From: a virus
IMG/VR virus record: IMGVR_UViG_3300010399_000073
Location: 1 to 27,048 of that record
Direction: 5' to 3' (one strand)
Length of the DNA: 27,048 nucleotides
This document shows, piece after piece, positions 1 to 8,082 of the stretch (position 1 is the first letter of the stretch; each line of letters starts with the position of its first letter). The position numbers were made by a program, and so were the translations under genes. The notes under the pieces are model-generated. The model had not been told where the DNA came from, searched no databases, and saw only the letters and a program-made list of their open reading frames with translations.

Positions 1-22
1 CTCCGAAGGAGGCGGTGCACTG

Positions 23-475
23 ATGGGCGGACGCGTCGGCTCACCGACTGACTCGCAGCGCAAGTTCGTCGAGCGCTACCTCGCTCACGGCAATGCGCGC
101 CGCGCTGCGCGCGAGGCTGGCTACCCGGAGCGCCGCGGGGCCGCGATGCTCACCACGCGGGTAGTGGGCGACATGGTGCGTAGCGCTCAACAGAAGGCCG
201 CGCAGCGCTCGACTATGAACCGGGACGAGGCGCTCGACCGGGCCAGCGACATCGCGCGCAAGGGGCAGGACAAAGACGCCATCAACGCGCTCAAGCTGCT
301 CGCGGCTCTGTGTGGCTGGGAGGCGGCGAAGAAGCACGAGCTGAGCGGGCCGAACGGCCAGCCGATCGCGATCACGCAGGCCACGCGCGCGGACGCTGTG
401 GCGGCGCTTCGGCTCGAGCTGCAGCGCAATCCGAAGCTGCGTGACGAGCTGCTGCTGCCGGAGGAGACGAAGTGA
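23..475 (+). CDS. Terminase small subunit
   Basis: A 150-residue protein that should recognise phage DNA and load the large terminase for packaging. The N-terminal part, about residues 8-40, has the family pattern of a Q-K/R-FVE-x-YL stretch followed by GNA-x-x-AAREAGY, the helix-turn-helix of Terminase_2-type small subunits. The rest is helical and charged, as expected for an oligomerisation region. A strong Shine-Dalgarno (GAAGGAGG, positions 5-12) lies about 10 bases before the ATG. Its stop overlaps the GTG start of the next gene, and the large subunit follows one gene later, which supports the call. Motif and context are seen; function is by family resemblance. Confidence 0.87.
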   Translation: MGGRVGSPTDSQRKFVERYLAHGNARRAAREAGYPERRGAAMLTTRVVGDMVRSAQQKAAQRSTMNRDEALDRASDIARKGQDKDAINALKLLAALCGWEAAKKHELSGPNGQPIAITQATRADAVAALRLELQRNPKLRDELLLPEETK

Positions 476-765
476 AGCAGCACAGCTACAGCGCGCTTAC
501 GGATGAACTGCTGATTCGGGCTGAGCCCAACGACTTCGATCTCTATTTCGGCATTGAGCCGACTCAGGACGAGCTCGAGCGTCACGCGAAACTCATCCCC
601 ATTGGGTCCGAGCTGTTGCGCAACGCGGCCTGGCATGGCGACTACAAGCGTCTGCTGCACGATGCGGTGATGGACCGCGTCGAATGGCAGGCGTGGGCCA
701 TCACCTGCGAGCGCGCGATGAACAGCCCGGAGCCCGGCTGGGACGCGAACGGAGCGCCGGTGTGA
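472..765 (+). CDS. Hypothetical protein between terminase subunits
   Basis: A 97-residue protein I do not recognise. It starts at a GTG in a GTGA overlap with the small terminase stop, and its own stop overlaps the GTG of the large terminase, so it is translationally coupled on both sides. It is acidic in the middle and contains several Trp residues (AWHGDY, EWQAWAI). It ends in GWDANGAPV, which is nearly repeated at the end of the 65-residue protein at 2488-2685 (GWDGNGSPCI). A role in packaging is only suggested by position. Confidence 0.75.
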   Translation: MKQHSYSALTDELLIRAEPNDFDLYFGIEPTQDELERHAKLIPIGSELLRNAAWHGDYKRLLHDAVMDRVEWQAWAITCERAMNSPEPGWDANGAPV

Positions 766-2198
766 CTGACGAGCGCGACATCGCTAGCAACGTCCTCGGC
801 CCCCACTGGCCGACGAAGCTGGCGATCGCGCGTAGCATGTTCCCGCAACAGGTCGACCTACACTACGACCCTGCGCAGTTCCGGGCGTGCCACGCCGGTC
901 GCCGCGGCGGCAAGAGCGACGGCATGCCGAAGAGCTCGGCCCTCGACGTGCTCGACGCGGGTCCGAACGAGGACGTTGTTATCGGAGCCGAGACGCTGAA
1001 GAAGGCGAAGGCGCTGCACTGGGAGAACCTGCGCGCCGTGGTGCGCCAGTTCAATCTGCCGCTCACGCCGAATGGTCAGGACGATACGTGGGTGGCGCCG
1101 TGGGGCGCGCGCATCCGGTTCTGGGGGCTGAACGACGCGGGCGCCGTCGAGCTTCTGCGCGGCCTCAAGCTCAAAGCCGCCCGCTTCGATGAGTGCGCCA
1201 CCATCGCGGGCGTGCTGCCGCGCCTGGTCGAGCACGTGCTCGAGCCGGCCCTGGGCGACACGGGCGGCTCGCTCACCCTGTACGGCACGCCCAGCGTCAC
1301 GCGCGCAGGCCCGTGGTTCGAGATCTGCGCCGGTTCAGAGGCCCACAAGTGGTCGGTGAAGCACTGGGACGCGCGGGCGAACCCGCACTTCCGAGCCGAC
1401 CGGGGAGGCGCCGAGGCGTGGTTTCAGGAGGTGCTCAAGCGCAACGGTTGGGACTGGAACCACCCCACGTTCCAACGGGAGTACCTCGGCCTGTTCGTGG
1501 ACGATCACACCCGGATGGTTGTCGAATACAAGCGCGACCGGGACGGGATCACGGAGCTGCCGGCGGACTACTCGGCGGCCTGGCGGCACGTCGCGGGCGT
1601 GGACTACGGCTACAACGATGCCTTCGCGATCGTGGTGGTGGCCATGGACCCCTACGAGCCCGCGCGGCGCCTCAAGCGCTTCGCTCGGAAGGCTCACCGC
1701 ATCACGTACGATGAGGCCGCGGACATGCTCAAGTCGGTGCTGAAGCAGTTCGAGTGTCAGCACGTGGCCTGCGACCCGGCCGGTGGCGGCAAGCCCTTCT
1801 ACGAGACCTTCAACGCCCGCTACGGCGGCGAAGTTGGCGTAAACGTGACGAGCGCCCACAAGGTGGCGGGTAGCCTCGTGGAATCGATCAGGTTCCAGAA
1901 CACGGAACTGCGGACGGGTCGGCTCCAGGTCTACCTACCCGAGGCTCAGGCGCTGGCGGACGAGTGGCAGGCGCTCCCCTGGAAGGACGACTGGCGGGAT
2001 GCGGTCGACGACGCGTTCCCGCAAGATTGCTTTGACGCGGGGCGCTATGCTCTCATGGAGACGATCGCGTGGGAGCCGAAGCCGCGGCCCACGCAGGAAT
2101 CGAAGGATGCTAAGCTGGAGCGCGAGCTGATGATGAACGCGGCGCGTAAGGCGTCGTTGGCAGCGAGCCCGATGGAGCGGCTCAAGGAGCGGTGGTGA
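762..2198 (+). CDS. Terminase large subunit (packaging ATPase/nuclease)
   Basis: A 478-residue motor that translocates DNA into the prohead and cuts it. The Walker A variant is GRRGGKS (residues 46-52, from a start at GTG 762). The Walker B is ARFDE with D143-E144, followed by a coupling motif LYGTPS. The C-terminal RNase H-like nuclease shows its expected acidic residues: D281 in GVDYGYNDA, D338 in ACDPAGGG, and D425 in CFDAGRYAL. I chose GTG 762 because it overlaps the preceding stop (GTGA) and begins the recognisable N-terminus; an upstream ATG at 684 in the same frame would overlap the previous gene by 80 bases. Length fits the family. Confidence 0.95.
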   Translation: MTDERDIASNVLGPHWPTKLAIARSMFPQQVDLHYDPAQFRACHAGRRGGKSDGMPKSSALDVLDAGPNEDVVIGAETLKKAKALHWENLRAVVRQFNLPLTPNGQDDTWVAPWGARIRFWGLNDAGAVELLRGLKLKAARFDECATIAGVLPRLVEHVLEPALGDTGGSLTLYGTPSVTRAGPWFEICAGSEAHKWSVKHWDARANPHFRADRGGAEAWFQEVLKRNGWDWNHPTFQREYLGLFVDDHTRMVVEYKRDRDGITELPADYSAAWRHVAGVDYGYNDAFAIVVVAMDPYEPARRLKRFARKAHRITYDEAADMLKSVLKQFECQHVACDPAGGGKPFYETFNARYGGEVGVNVTSAHKVAGSLVESIRFQNTELRTGRLQVYLPEAQALADEWQALPWKDDWRDAVDDAFPQDCFDAGRYALMETIAWEPKPRPTQESKDAKLERELMMNAARKASLAASPMERLKERW

Positions 2199-2491
2199 GC
2201 TGGTCTGACACGATCGTTTTCGAGAGCGTGGAGCTTCCGCAGGAAGAGCTATGGAAGATCGCTGGCCTGTCTGGCTTGCAGAAGGCGGCCACGCTCAAGA
2301 ACGGCACGCCGCTCTATGTGCAGTCCGTGGACCACAAGCGCGGTGTGATCGTGTACAGCCAGAAGCCGACCGACTACGACCCGCTCGCCTGCCTCAAGCG
2401 CGGGCCCGCTTCGCAGCTCACCCCGTTCGAGCGCCACGTGATGCGCGGCTGCGCGGTGCGCCGTGGCCACTGGAGAGGGCCGGCCCTATGA
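2195..2491 (+). CDS. Hypothetical protein after large terminase
   Basis: A 98-residue protein with no family that I recognise. AAGGAG at 2184-2189 sits 5 bases before GTG 2195 but only 2 bases before an alternative GTG at 2192, so 2195 is preferred; it forms a GTGA overlap with the terminase stop. The C-terminus is basic and rich in Arg and Cys (MRGCAVRRGHWRG). Its stop overlaps the ATG of the next gene. It is probably a small packaging or head accessory gene by position only. Confidence 0.72.
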   Translation: MSWSDTIVFESVELPQEELWKIAGLSGLQKAATLKNGTPLYVQSVDHKRGVIVYSQKPTDYDPLACLKRGPASQLTPFERHVMRGCAVRRGHWRGPAL

Positions 2492-2685
2492 GCCTCGAGG
2501 AGCAACTCTCCGGCGTGACCAGGACGCGCGAGCTGAGTGCCGCACGGCACTGCGAGATCGCGCATGAGATCGCTGTAGCGATGCACGTCTTGGAGCGCCA
2601 GCTGAACAGGCGACTGTGGGCGAGCGACCCCTCTCCGATAGATGGGCGCGAGGGCTGGGACGGCAACGGGAGCCCGTGCATATGA
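2488..2685 (+). CDS. Small hypothetical protein (65 aa)
   Basis: ATG 2488 overlaps the preceding stop (ATGA) and the gene ends in an ATGA overlap with the next one. The first half looks helical; the C-terminus GWDGNGSPCI closely matches the C-terminus of the 97-residue protein at 472-765. The first 13 bases around the start (tatgagcctcgag) are identical to those at the start of the next gene at 2682, giving both proteins an MSLE N-terminus. No function can be assigned. Confidence 0.65.
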   Translation: MSLEEQLSGVTRTRELSAARHCEIAHEIAVAMHVLERQLNRRLWASDPSPIDGREGWDGNGSPCI

Positions 2686-2921
2686 GCCTCGAGACGACGA
2701 GGCCGGCGGACGTCGCCGACCTGTTCGTGAGCCTGTGTGAGCGGCTGCGCGAGATGGGCGCCACGCGCGTCGAGGGTTTCGGTCTGGTGGCGAGCTTCAG
2801 CTTGCTGCAGCCCGCGCCCGTCGAGCGCGAAGAGCGGCGCGAGCGTGACGACGGCCCGAAGATGACGCCCGAAGAGGCTGAGCTGGCCCAGCGGCTCAAA
2901 CAGCTTGCGAGGATTGCATGA
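2682..2921 (+). CDS. Small hypothetical protein (79 aa)
   Basis: Starts at ATG 2682 in an ATGA overlap. The protein begins MSLE like its upstream neighbour, has a mixed alpha/beta middle section (EMGATRVEGFGLVASFSL) and a charged C-terminal helix (PEEAELAQRLKQLARIA). The fold resembles the small unnamed proteins often found between terminase and portal genes in podoviruses, but I cannot name a family. The stop overlaps the ATG of a 13-codon minigene. Confidence 0.68.
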   Translation: MSLETTRPADVADLFVSLCERLREMGATRVEGFGLVASFSLLQPAPVEREERRERDDGPKMTPEEAELAQRLKQLARIA

Positions 2922-2959
2922 ACCGCCAAAAGGACACGGCATCTACCACTGACTCGTGA
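2918..2959 (+). CDS. Possible 13-codon minigene coupling to portal
   Basis: A 13-codon reading frame (MNRQKDTASTTDS) starts at ATG 2918 in an ATGA overlap with the upstream gene and stops at 2957-2959, overlapping the GTG start of the portal gene (GTGA). GAGG at about 2909-2912 gives this minigene a plausible ribosome binding site, while the portal GTG has none. It may serve only to deliver ribosomes to the portal start, not to make a functional peptide. It could also be chance, given its size. Confidence 0.35.
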   Translation: MNRQKDTASTTDS

Positions 2960-4830
2960 GCCGCCCGGACAAGTCCACCGAATGGTGGAACTTGCCCAAG
3001 GGGCAGCGCGCTCAGCCGCTGTGGACTTGGTGCGACTACGTTGCGAAGCAGAATCGCACGCAGCGCATGGACACGCGGATCTTCGTCGAGGCTGTCAACA
3101 ACTTCAACCCGGACGGCAACTCCGACTTCAGCTACGCGCTGCGTAGCGCGATGCCCTACAAGATCCGCGACAATATCCTGCTCGCCGCGCGCGACACGAT
3201 GGTCGCGATGATCGCGCAAGCGCGCACCTCGCCGCAGTACCTCACGACGGCGGCCGAGTGGGGGACGAGCCGCATCGCCGAGCGGCGCTCTCGCGTGCTG
3301 CAGGGCCAGATGTACGACCTGGGCGTCTTCCAGCTCGTCCCGCGCGCGTTCGGGGACGCCTGCGACGGAGGCACGGGCTACGTGTACGGCTGCCTGGACT
3401 CGAACGGGCTGCCGTCGCTCGAGCGCTGCCTGCACAACGAGGTGTACGTCGACCCCGAGGACGGGCGCTATGGGATGCCAGAGCGCGCGGCGCGCGTGCG
3501 CTTCGTGGACCGCAAGAAGCTGCTCAAGCAGCACCCGACGATGCGCGCGAAGATCATGGAGGCGTCTGGCCCGATTGGGCAGGACTACATGGATTTCTTC
3601 ATCAAGCGCTCGTCCAAGGCGGACAAGGTGCGCGTGGTGGAGGCATGGCAGTGCGCGAGCTCCGAGGGCGCGAACGACGGGCTGTACGTCAAATCCATCA
3701 GCAACTGCGCGCTCGAGGAGCGCAAGTATCGCTGGACCGAGTTGCCGATCGTGCGCGTGGTGTTCGCGGAACGCGCGCAGGGCTACTACGGGCAAAGCCT
3801 GACCGAGCGCATGATGCCGGCGCAGATGCGTGTGTGCGAGATTGACGACTACATCGCACGCTGCCAAAAGCTCGGCTCGAGCTCGAAGTGGTTCGTTTTC
3901 CAGAACAGCGGCGTCACGCGCGACGACATCACGAACGTACCCGATCAGGTGCTGGACGTGCGATCGCCTGACCTGATGCCACAGCACGTGGTGCACACGG
4001 CGACTCCGCCGGACCTGCTCGAACAGCGGCGCGAGGTCAAGTCCGACGTGATGAACCAGGAAGGCTTCGGCGACAACGCGACGACGGGCGACGTGAACAA
4101 GGGCCTGTCGAGCGCGCGCGCGGTGCGTGCTGCCCACGACGTGCGCTCTCAGCGCTTCATCAATCCGACGCGGTATCTCGAGGACGCGTATCTCGGTGTG
4201 GTGCGGCTGATCGAGCGGCTGAACGACGAGTGCGCGGAGCTCGACCCGAACTACGCACCGAAGGCGAGATACCGCAGCGGGCGGCGCACGTGGCTCAAGA
4301 CGTCGCGGTGGCTGGATCTGTCGCTGAAGGAGCACGACGCGACGGTGCAGATGTTCCCGATCAGCGCGCAGGCGACCACGCCGCAAGGCAAGTGGAGCAG
4401 CGTCGAGGAATGGGTGCAGGCCGGCTTCGTCTCGAAGCCGCAGGCCATGGACCTCATGGAGTTCCCCGACACCGAAGCTTTCGAAGCTCTGGAGAACGCG
4501 AACTACGACCTGGTGCACGAGCAGATCGACAACATCATCTCGCTCGACAACGTGCGCGAAGACATGTTGCTTCCGGTACCCGAGCAGGACCTTGCGCTCG
4601 CGAAGTACGTGGCGCGCAACGCGATGCTCGTGGCCTTCCGGCTCGGCGCGCCCGACGACGTCATGGCGCGCTTCGACGCCTACATGGCGTACGCGCGCGA
4701 GCTAGAGAAGAAGGCGAAGGAAGCAGCAGCCCAGGAAGCTGCTGTTCAGACGCCAAACCCGGCCGCGCTGAACCCGAGCGCGCAGGCAGCGGCACAGCTT
4801 TCCGCGGTCCCCCAAGTGGCCGCAGCGTAG
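2956..4830 (+). CDS. Portal protein
   Basis: A 624-residue protein expected to form the dodecameric ring at the capsid vertex through which DNA is packaged and ejected. Size, position after the terminase, and composition fit podovirus portals: a mostly helical protein with a long stem-like C-terminal half and an Ala/Gln-rich C-terminal tail (about residues 585-624). Clip/stem-like sections include the ERMMPAQMRVCEIDDYIARC helix. GTG 2956 is the first possible start after an in-frame TGA at 2950-2952; there is no Shine-Dalgarno, and translation probably depends on coupling. The next Met is residue 38. A long open frame on the opposite strand here is a codon-bias shadow. Confidence 0.88.
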   Translation: MSRPDKSTEWWNLPKGQRAQPLWTWCDYVAKQNRTQRMDTRIFVEAVNNFNPDGNSDFSYALRSAMPYKIRDNILLAARDTMVAMIAQARTSPQYLTTAAEWGTSRIAERRSRVLQGQMYDLGVFQLVPRAFGDACDGGTGYVYGCLDSNGLPSLERCLHNEVYVDPEDGRYGMPERAARVRFVDRKKLLKQHPTMRAKIMEASGPIGQDYMDFFIKRSSKADKVRVVEAWQCASSEGANDGLYVKSISNCALEERKYRWTELPIVRVVFAERAQGYYGQSLTERMMPAQMRVCEIDDYIARCQKLGSSSKWFVFQNSGVTRDDITNVPDQVLDVRSPDLMPQHVVHTATPPDLLEQRREVKSDVMNQEGFGDNATTGDVNKGLSSARAVRAAHDVRSQRFINPTRYLEDAYLGVVRLIERLNDECAELDPNYAPKARYRSGRRTWLKTSRWLDLSLKEHDATVQMFPISAQATTPQGKWSSVEEWVQAGFVSKPQAMDLMEFPDTEAFEALENANYDLVHEQIDNIISLDNVREDMLLPVPEQDLALAKYVARNAMLVAFRLGAPDDVMARFDAYMAYARELEKKAKEAAAQEAAVQTPNPAALNPSAQAAAQLSAVPQVAAA

Positions 4831-4838
4831 GAGGAGAC

Positions 4839-5153
4839 ATGTACGGGGCCAACAGCATCGGGATGCAACAGGGGCAGGTGGTCGACAAGCTGAACCAGCT
4901 AACGGGTCAGCTGGGGGCGGTGCGACCAGAGCTCACGGCGCAGGACGCGTCGCGCGATTACAGCGAGCTGCTCATGCACGCCGAGTCGGTGCGAGAGCGA
5001 ATCAGCCTAGCTCTGGAGCAGACGCGCGCGCGCATTTCCATGGAGAGCCACAACGCGTCCATGCTGGAGCACCAGCTCAAGCTGACCGAGGCGTTTCTCG
5101 AGATGGTCCGCCAGGCTAGCAACATGCCGCCGCAGGCCGTGGTGGCCCGATGA
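4839..5153 (+). CDS. Small coiled-coil head-region protein
   Basis: A 104-residue protein preceded by a strong ribosome binding site (AGGAGGAG) just before ATG 4839. Residues about 38-95 are predominantly helical with long amphipathic stretches, suggesting a coiled coil. It lies between portal and scaffold, and its stop overlaps the scaffold start (ATGA), so a role in head assembly is plausible. I do not recognise the family. Confidence 0.72.
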   Translation: MYGANSIGMQQGQVVDKLNQLTGQLGAVRPELTAQDASRDYSELLMHAESVRERISLALEQTRARISMESHNASMLEHQLKLTEAFLEMVRQASNMPPQAVVAR

Positions 5154-6157
5154 GCGCACCCGCAGCAGCGCCCCCCGCGGGCGCTCCGCCGGCCGCGCCC
5201 GGCCCGAACACGCCGCCCGCAGGCGGCCCGCCGCAGCCAGCCGCCAAGGGCGCCCCGCCCGCGCCTCCCAGCTCTCCCGCGGCAGAGGCGACGAAGGACA
5301 AGATCGAGCAGGCCGGCGGCGACGCGCCCACGCAGAAGCCGGGCGAGTCCGACAAGGACTACGAGGTTCGCCTCGCGGGCGCGCTGCGCGAGTTCAAGCA
5401 GGCTCGTCGCGAGATCGAGCGCAACAAGATCGACAAGCAGCAGCTTGAAACGATGAAGGCCGAGCTCGAGAAGGCCAAGAACAAGCGCATCTCCAAGAAA
5501 GAGTTCGTGGAGATGGTCAAGCAGCTCAACGAGGGCAAGCTCGAACTCGACGACGACGAGTGGGCGGCCCTCCCCCAGGCCATGCGCGAGCGGATCGAGC
5601 GGCTCGAGTCGGCTGCGCAGAAGCGCGAACGCGAGGAGCAGGAAGCTGCCCAGGCCGCGCAGCGCACCAAAGAGGAAGGCATCGTCGCGACAAGATTAAA
5701 GGAAACGGCGGAGGATTGGCCGCTCATCGCCGCGGTGGATGGCGCCGCGAGTGACGTCTTGGACTGGTGGTATGACGTGCGCGCGCGCACCGGACAGGCG
5801 CCGGACCTCGATGCGGTGATCGCGGAGGTGAACGGCGGACTTGCGCGGACTGTGGCGACGGCGCTACAGTCAGAAGCGTCTCGCAGGTTTCTTCTTCAGG
5901 CACATCCTGAGCTGATACCGCTCCTGACGGAGCTCAAGGCAGCGAGCAGCCCGACGAGTGAAGCAAAGGGCCCTGGCGCAGCGAATGGTCGCGGCGCCGC
6001 CCCAGCCCACTCTGAGCAGCCGGAACCCGCTCCGCCCAAGAGACCGCTGACGCGCCTCGAGGAAGACGAAGCCAAGAGCGCGCGCATGAAAGCCTCCTAC
6101 GACGAGTGGGTGGCCGAGCAAAGGGCGTTGAAGGCCGCAGCTGCGCAGAAGGGGTGA
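5150..6157 (+). CDS. Capsid assembly scaffolding protein
   Basis: A 335-residue protein directly before the major capsid gene. The N-terminal ~45 residues are almost only Pro, Ala and Gly. Residues about 70-180 are a highly charged helical region (many Lys/Glu, KKEFVEMVKQLNEGKLELDD), and the C-terminus is again Pro/Ala-rich with a final charged helix. Disordered tails around a charged helical core are typical of phage scaffolds, which direct prohead assembly and leave or are cleaved before packaging. No protease gene is visible here. The function rests on composition and position. Confidence 0.8.
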   Translation: MSAPAAAPPAGAPPAAPGPNTPPAGGPPQPAAKGAPPAPPSSPAAEATKDKIEQAGGDAPTQKPGESDKDYEVRLAGALREFKQARREIERNKIDKQQLETMKAELEKAKNKRISKKEFVEMVKQLNEGKLELDDDEWAALPQAMRERIERLESAAQKREREEQEAAQAAQRTKEEGIVATRLKETAEDWPLIAAVDGAASDVLDWWYDVRARTGQAPDLDAVIAEVNGGLARTVATALQSEASRRFLLQAHPELIPLLTELKAASSPTSEAKGPGAANGRGAAPAHSEQPEPAPPKRPLTRLEEDEAKSARMKASYDEWVAEQRALKAAAAQKG

Positions 6158-6178
6158 TGCCTACCTCGGACGTGCAAC

Positions 6179-7441
6179 ATGCCAACAGGTACCAACACGG
6201 ACTTCGCGTTCTTGCAGAAGATCCTGTACGACGCGGACGTCGACAAGAACGCGCTGGTCAAGGACAAGAAGGCGCTCTCCAACACGCCGCACAAGAAGAA
6301 CTTCACCAGCGCCAAGGGTTACGAGATCCCCGCGCCCTACTCGACGCCGCAGGGCGCGAGTGCGGCGGTGGCCACGGCCGCCAGCAACGCCTCGTCCAGC
6401 AAGGGTCAGAGCTTCACGGTCCCGCAGACCAACTACTACGCGCAGCTGCGTCTCGAGGGGAGCCTCGTCAAGAACGCGGCCGAGGGCAACGCGTCGAGCC
6501 AGTTCATCGACCAGGTCAAGTACGAGACCGAGATGGTCGAGGACACGATCGGCTGGGAGCTCGAGCGCCAGTTCTTCGGCTCGAACACCGGCTACCGCGC
6601 GCAGATCGGATCGGTCAGCATCGGCGCAAACACGACCGTGACGCTGAAGAAGATCAGCGACGCGATCTTCTTCCGGCCGAACATGGTCATCGTGCTCGCG
6701 GCGGTCGGCGGCGGTGCGGGCGGCGCGATTCGCTCGGCCGGTACGACCAACAAGGCCACCGTGACCGCGGTCAACGCCAAGACCGGCGTCCTGACCTTCA
6801 CCGGCCAGAACTTCACCACGCTGTTCGGCACGGCCGTCGCGGACGACTACATCTACCGCGAGGGCGACGCGCAGAACGGCGGCACGGCGAAGGTGGCAGC
6901 CGGTCTCGAGGACTGGAACCCTTCCAGCGACCCGAGTGCGACGCTCTTCTTCGGCGTGGATCGCTCACTGTCGCCGAGCGACCTCGCGGGCGTGCGCTAC
7001 GACGGCACCACCGACCAGATGCAGACGGTGTTCATCCGTGCTCTGGCGCAGTACCAGACCGAGATCGGCCGCCCCATCAAGAAGGGCGTCTTCTACATCC
7101 ACCCCCTCTACGGCGCGGCGATGCGCACGGCCTACGAGGCCAAGCGCATCGTGGAGGTGGAGTTGCCCACCACGTACGACCTGAGCGTCGAGGCGTTCAA
7201 GGTGGACAACATCAAGTTCATCGAGGCTCCGAGCTGCCCGTACGGCGTGGCGAAGTTCGTCACCGACTCTGCGTTCATCCGCGCGAGCTGCGGCGATCAG
7301 CCGGACTGGTCGAGCATGGGCTCGAGCAACTTCTGGCTCGATCCCGACACCGACACGGTCAAGGGGATGATGGCCAACTACGGCAACTTCTGCGCATGGC
7401 ACGTGAACGAGCTCATGCACGTCACGCTGCCGGCGCTGTGA
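6179..7441 (+). CDS. Major capsid protein
   Basis: A 420-residue protein in the canonical place after scaffold. It shows mixed alpha/beta composition with the layout of HK97-fold capsid proteins. Residues about 80-140 (TNYYAQLRLEGSLVKNAAEG onward) look like the E-loop/spine-helix region. A Gly/Ala-rich inserted beta region lies about residues 175-245 (VTAVNAKTGVLTFTGQNF). A C-terminal domain has FYIHPLYGAAMRTAYEAK and ends ...AWHVNELMHVTLPAL. ATG 6179 has only a weak ribosome binding site. The fold assignment is inferred, the capsid role is strongly supported by context. Confidence 0.87.
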   Translation: MPTGTNTDFAFLQKILYDADVDKNALVKDKKALSNTPHKKNFTSAKGYEIPAPYSTPQGASAAVATAASNASSSKGQSFTVPQTNYYAQLRLEGSLVKNAAEGNASSQFIDQVKYETEMVEDTIGWELERQFFGSNTGYRAQIGSVSIGANTTVTLKKISDAIFFRPNMVIVLAAVGGGAGGAIRSAGTTNKATVTAVNAKTGVLTFTGQNFTTLFGTAVADDYIYREGDAQNGGTAKVAAGLEDWNPSSDPSATLFFGVDRSLSPSDLAGVRYDGTTDQMQTVFIRALAQYQTEIGRPIKKGVFYIHPLYGAAMRTAYEAKRIVEVELPTTYDLSVEAFKVDNIKFIEAPSCPYGVAKFVTDSAFIRASCGDQPDWSSMGSSNFWLDPDTDTVKGMMANYGNFCAWHVNELMHVTLPAL

Positions 7442-7450
7442 GGTGATCTT

Positions 7451-7834
7451 ATGGCCTCCTACGGAGACTACAACCTGAACAGCCTGGTGAAGCGCGTCGG
7501 CGTGGCGGATGGCATCTACGCCTTCACCGCACACTTCACCACGGCGAACGGCGCTGCGCCCACGATCGATACGGCAAAGACCCGTGGCGTCGTGAGCATC
7601 GCGCGCACCGGCGAGGGCGTCGTGCGCGTCACGCTTCCCTTCGCACTTCGCAACGTGAGCGTGCAGCTCTCGGTCGCTGGCCGGCCCGCGGGCGCTGTGG
7701 ATCAGGCGCTCGAGTGGTCACACACCGAGGGCACGGCGGTCGTGGACATCACGGCCAAGATCGCCAGCACCGGCGCAGCGGACGACCAGCCGAACACCGT
7801 GATCCACGCGCGCATCGAGGGGAGAAACGGCTGA
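7451..7834 (+). CDS. Probable minor head or decoration protein
   Basis: A 127-residue, mostly beta-strand protein immediately after the capsid gene, with a good ribosome binding site (GAGGTGAT) overlapping the capsid stop. It contains a pattern seen in small phage structural proteins found after capsid genes: a VSIARTGEGVVRVTLP stretch followed by an SVQLSVAGRPAG strand and a final IHARIEGRN-type strand. Decoration or cement function is inferred from position, size and beta content. The stop overlaps the next start (TGATG). Confidence 0.62.
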   Translation: MASYGDYNLNSLVKRVGVADGIYAFTAHFTTANGAAPTIDTAKTRGVVSIARTGEGVVRVTLPFALRNVSVQLSVAGRPAGAVDQALEWSHTEGTAVVDITAKIASTGAADDQPNTVIHARIEGRNG

Positions 7835-8079
7835 TGGCCAAGGGATCGGAAGGTCTCGGGCTGCTCATCGGCATGAGCCCGGCCAAGGGCGCCCAGAAGG
7901 GGGAGCCCGAGGCCGGGGCAGGCCATGATGAGTCGACCACGATGGCGGCGAAGGCCCTTATGCGTGCGCTGAAAGGCGACGATCCGGGGCGCGTGGCGTC
8001 TGCGTTCAAGGAGATGCTCGCGTGCTGCGACGACGACTACGACGTGGCCGAGGAGGCCGAACCCGAAGACGAGGAGTGA
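7834..8079 (+). CDS. Small acidic hypothetical protein
   Basis: An 81-residue protein with a Gly-rich N-terminus (GSEGLGLLIG), a central helix (MAAKALMRALKGDD...VASAFKEML) and a strongly acidic C-terminus that follows a CC pair (CCDDDYDVAEEAEPEDEE). It begins in a TGATG overlap with the previous gene and has a GAGGGGAG ribosome binding site. Similar short proteins with acidic tails occur between capsid and adaptor genes in podoviruses. The function is unknown. Confidence 0.68.
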   Translation: MAKGSEGLGLLIGMSPAKGAQKGEPEAGAGHDESTTMAAKALMRALKGDDPGRVASAFKEMLACCDDDYDVAEEAEPEDEE

Positions 8080-8082
8080 AGC

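Noticed and set aside
1-22. End of an upstream gene
   Set aside because: Only 22 bases are available; a ribosome binding site for the small terminase is the only feature visible.
2896-4518. 540-codon open frame on the minus strand opposite the portal gene
   Set aside because: It mirrors the portal's codon bias in GC-rich DNA; His/Arg/Ala-rich with no recognisable domain, no ribosome binding site logic, and lies wholly antisense to a clear gene.
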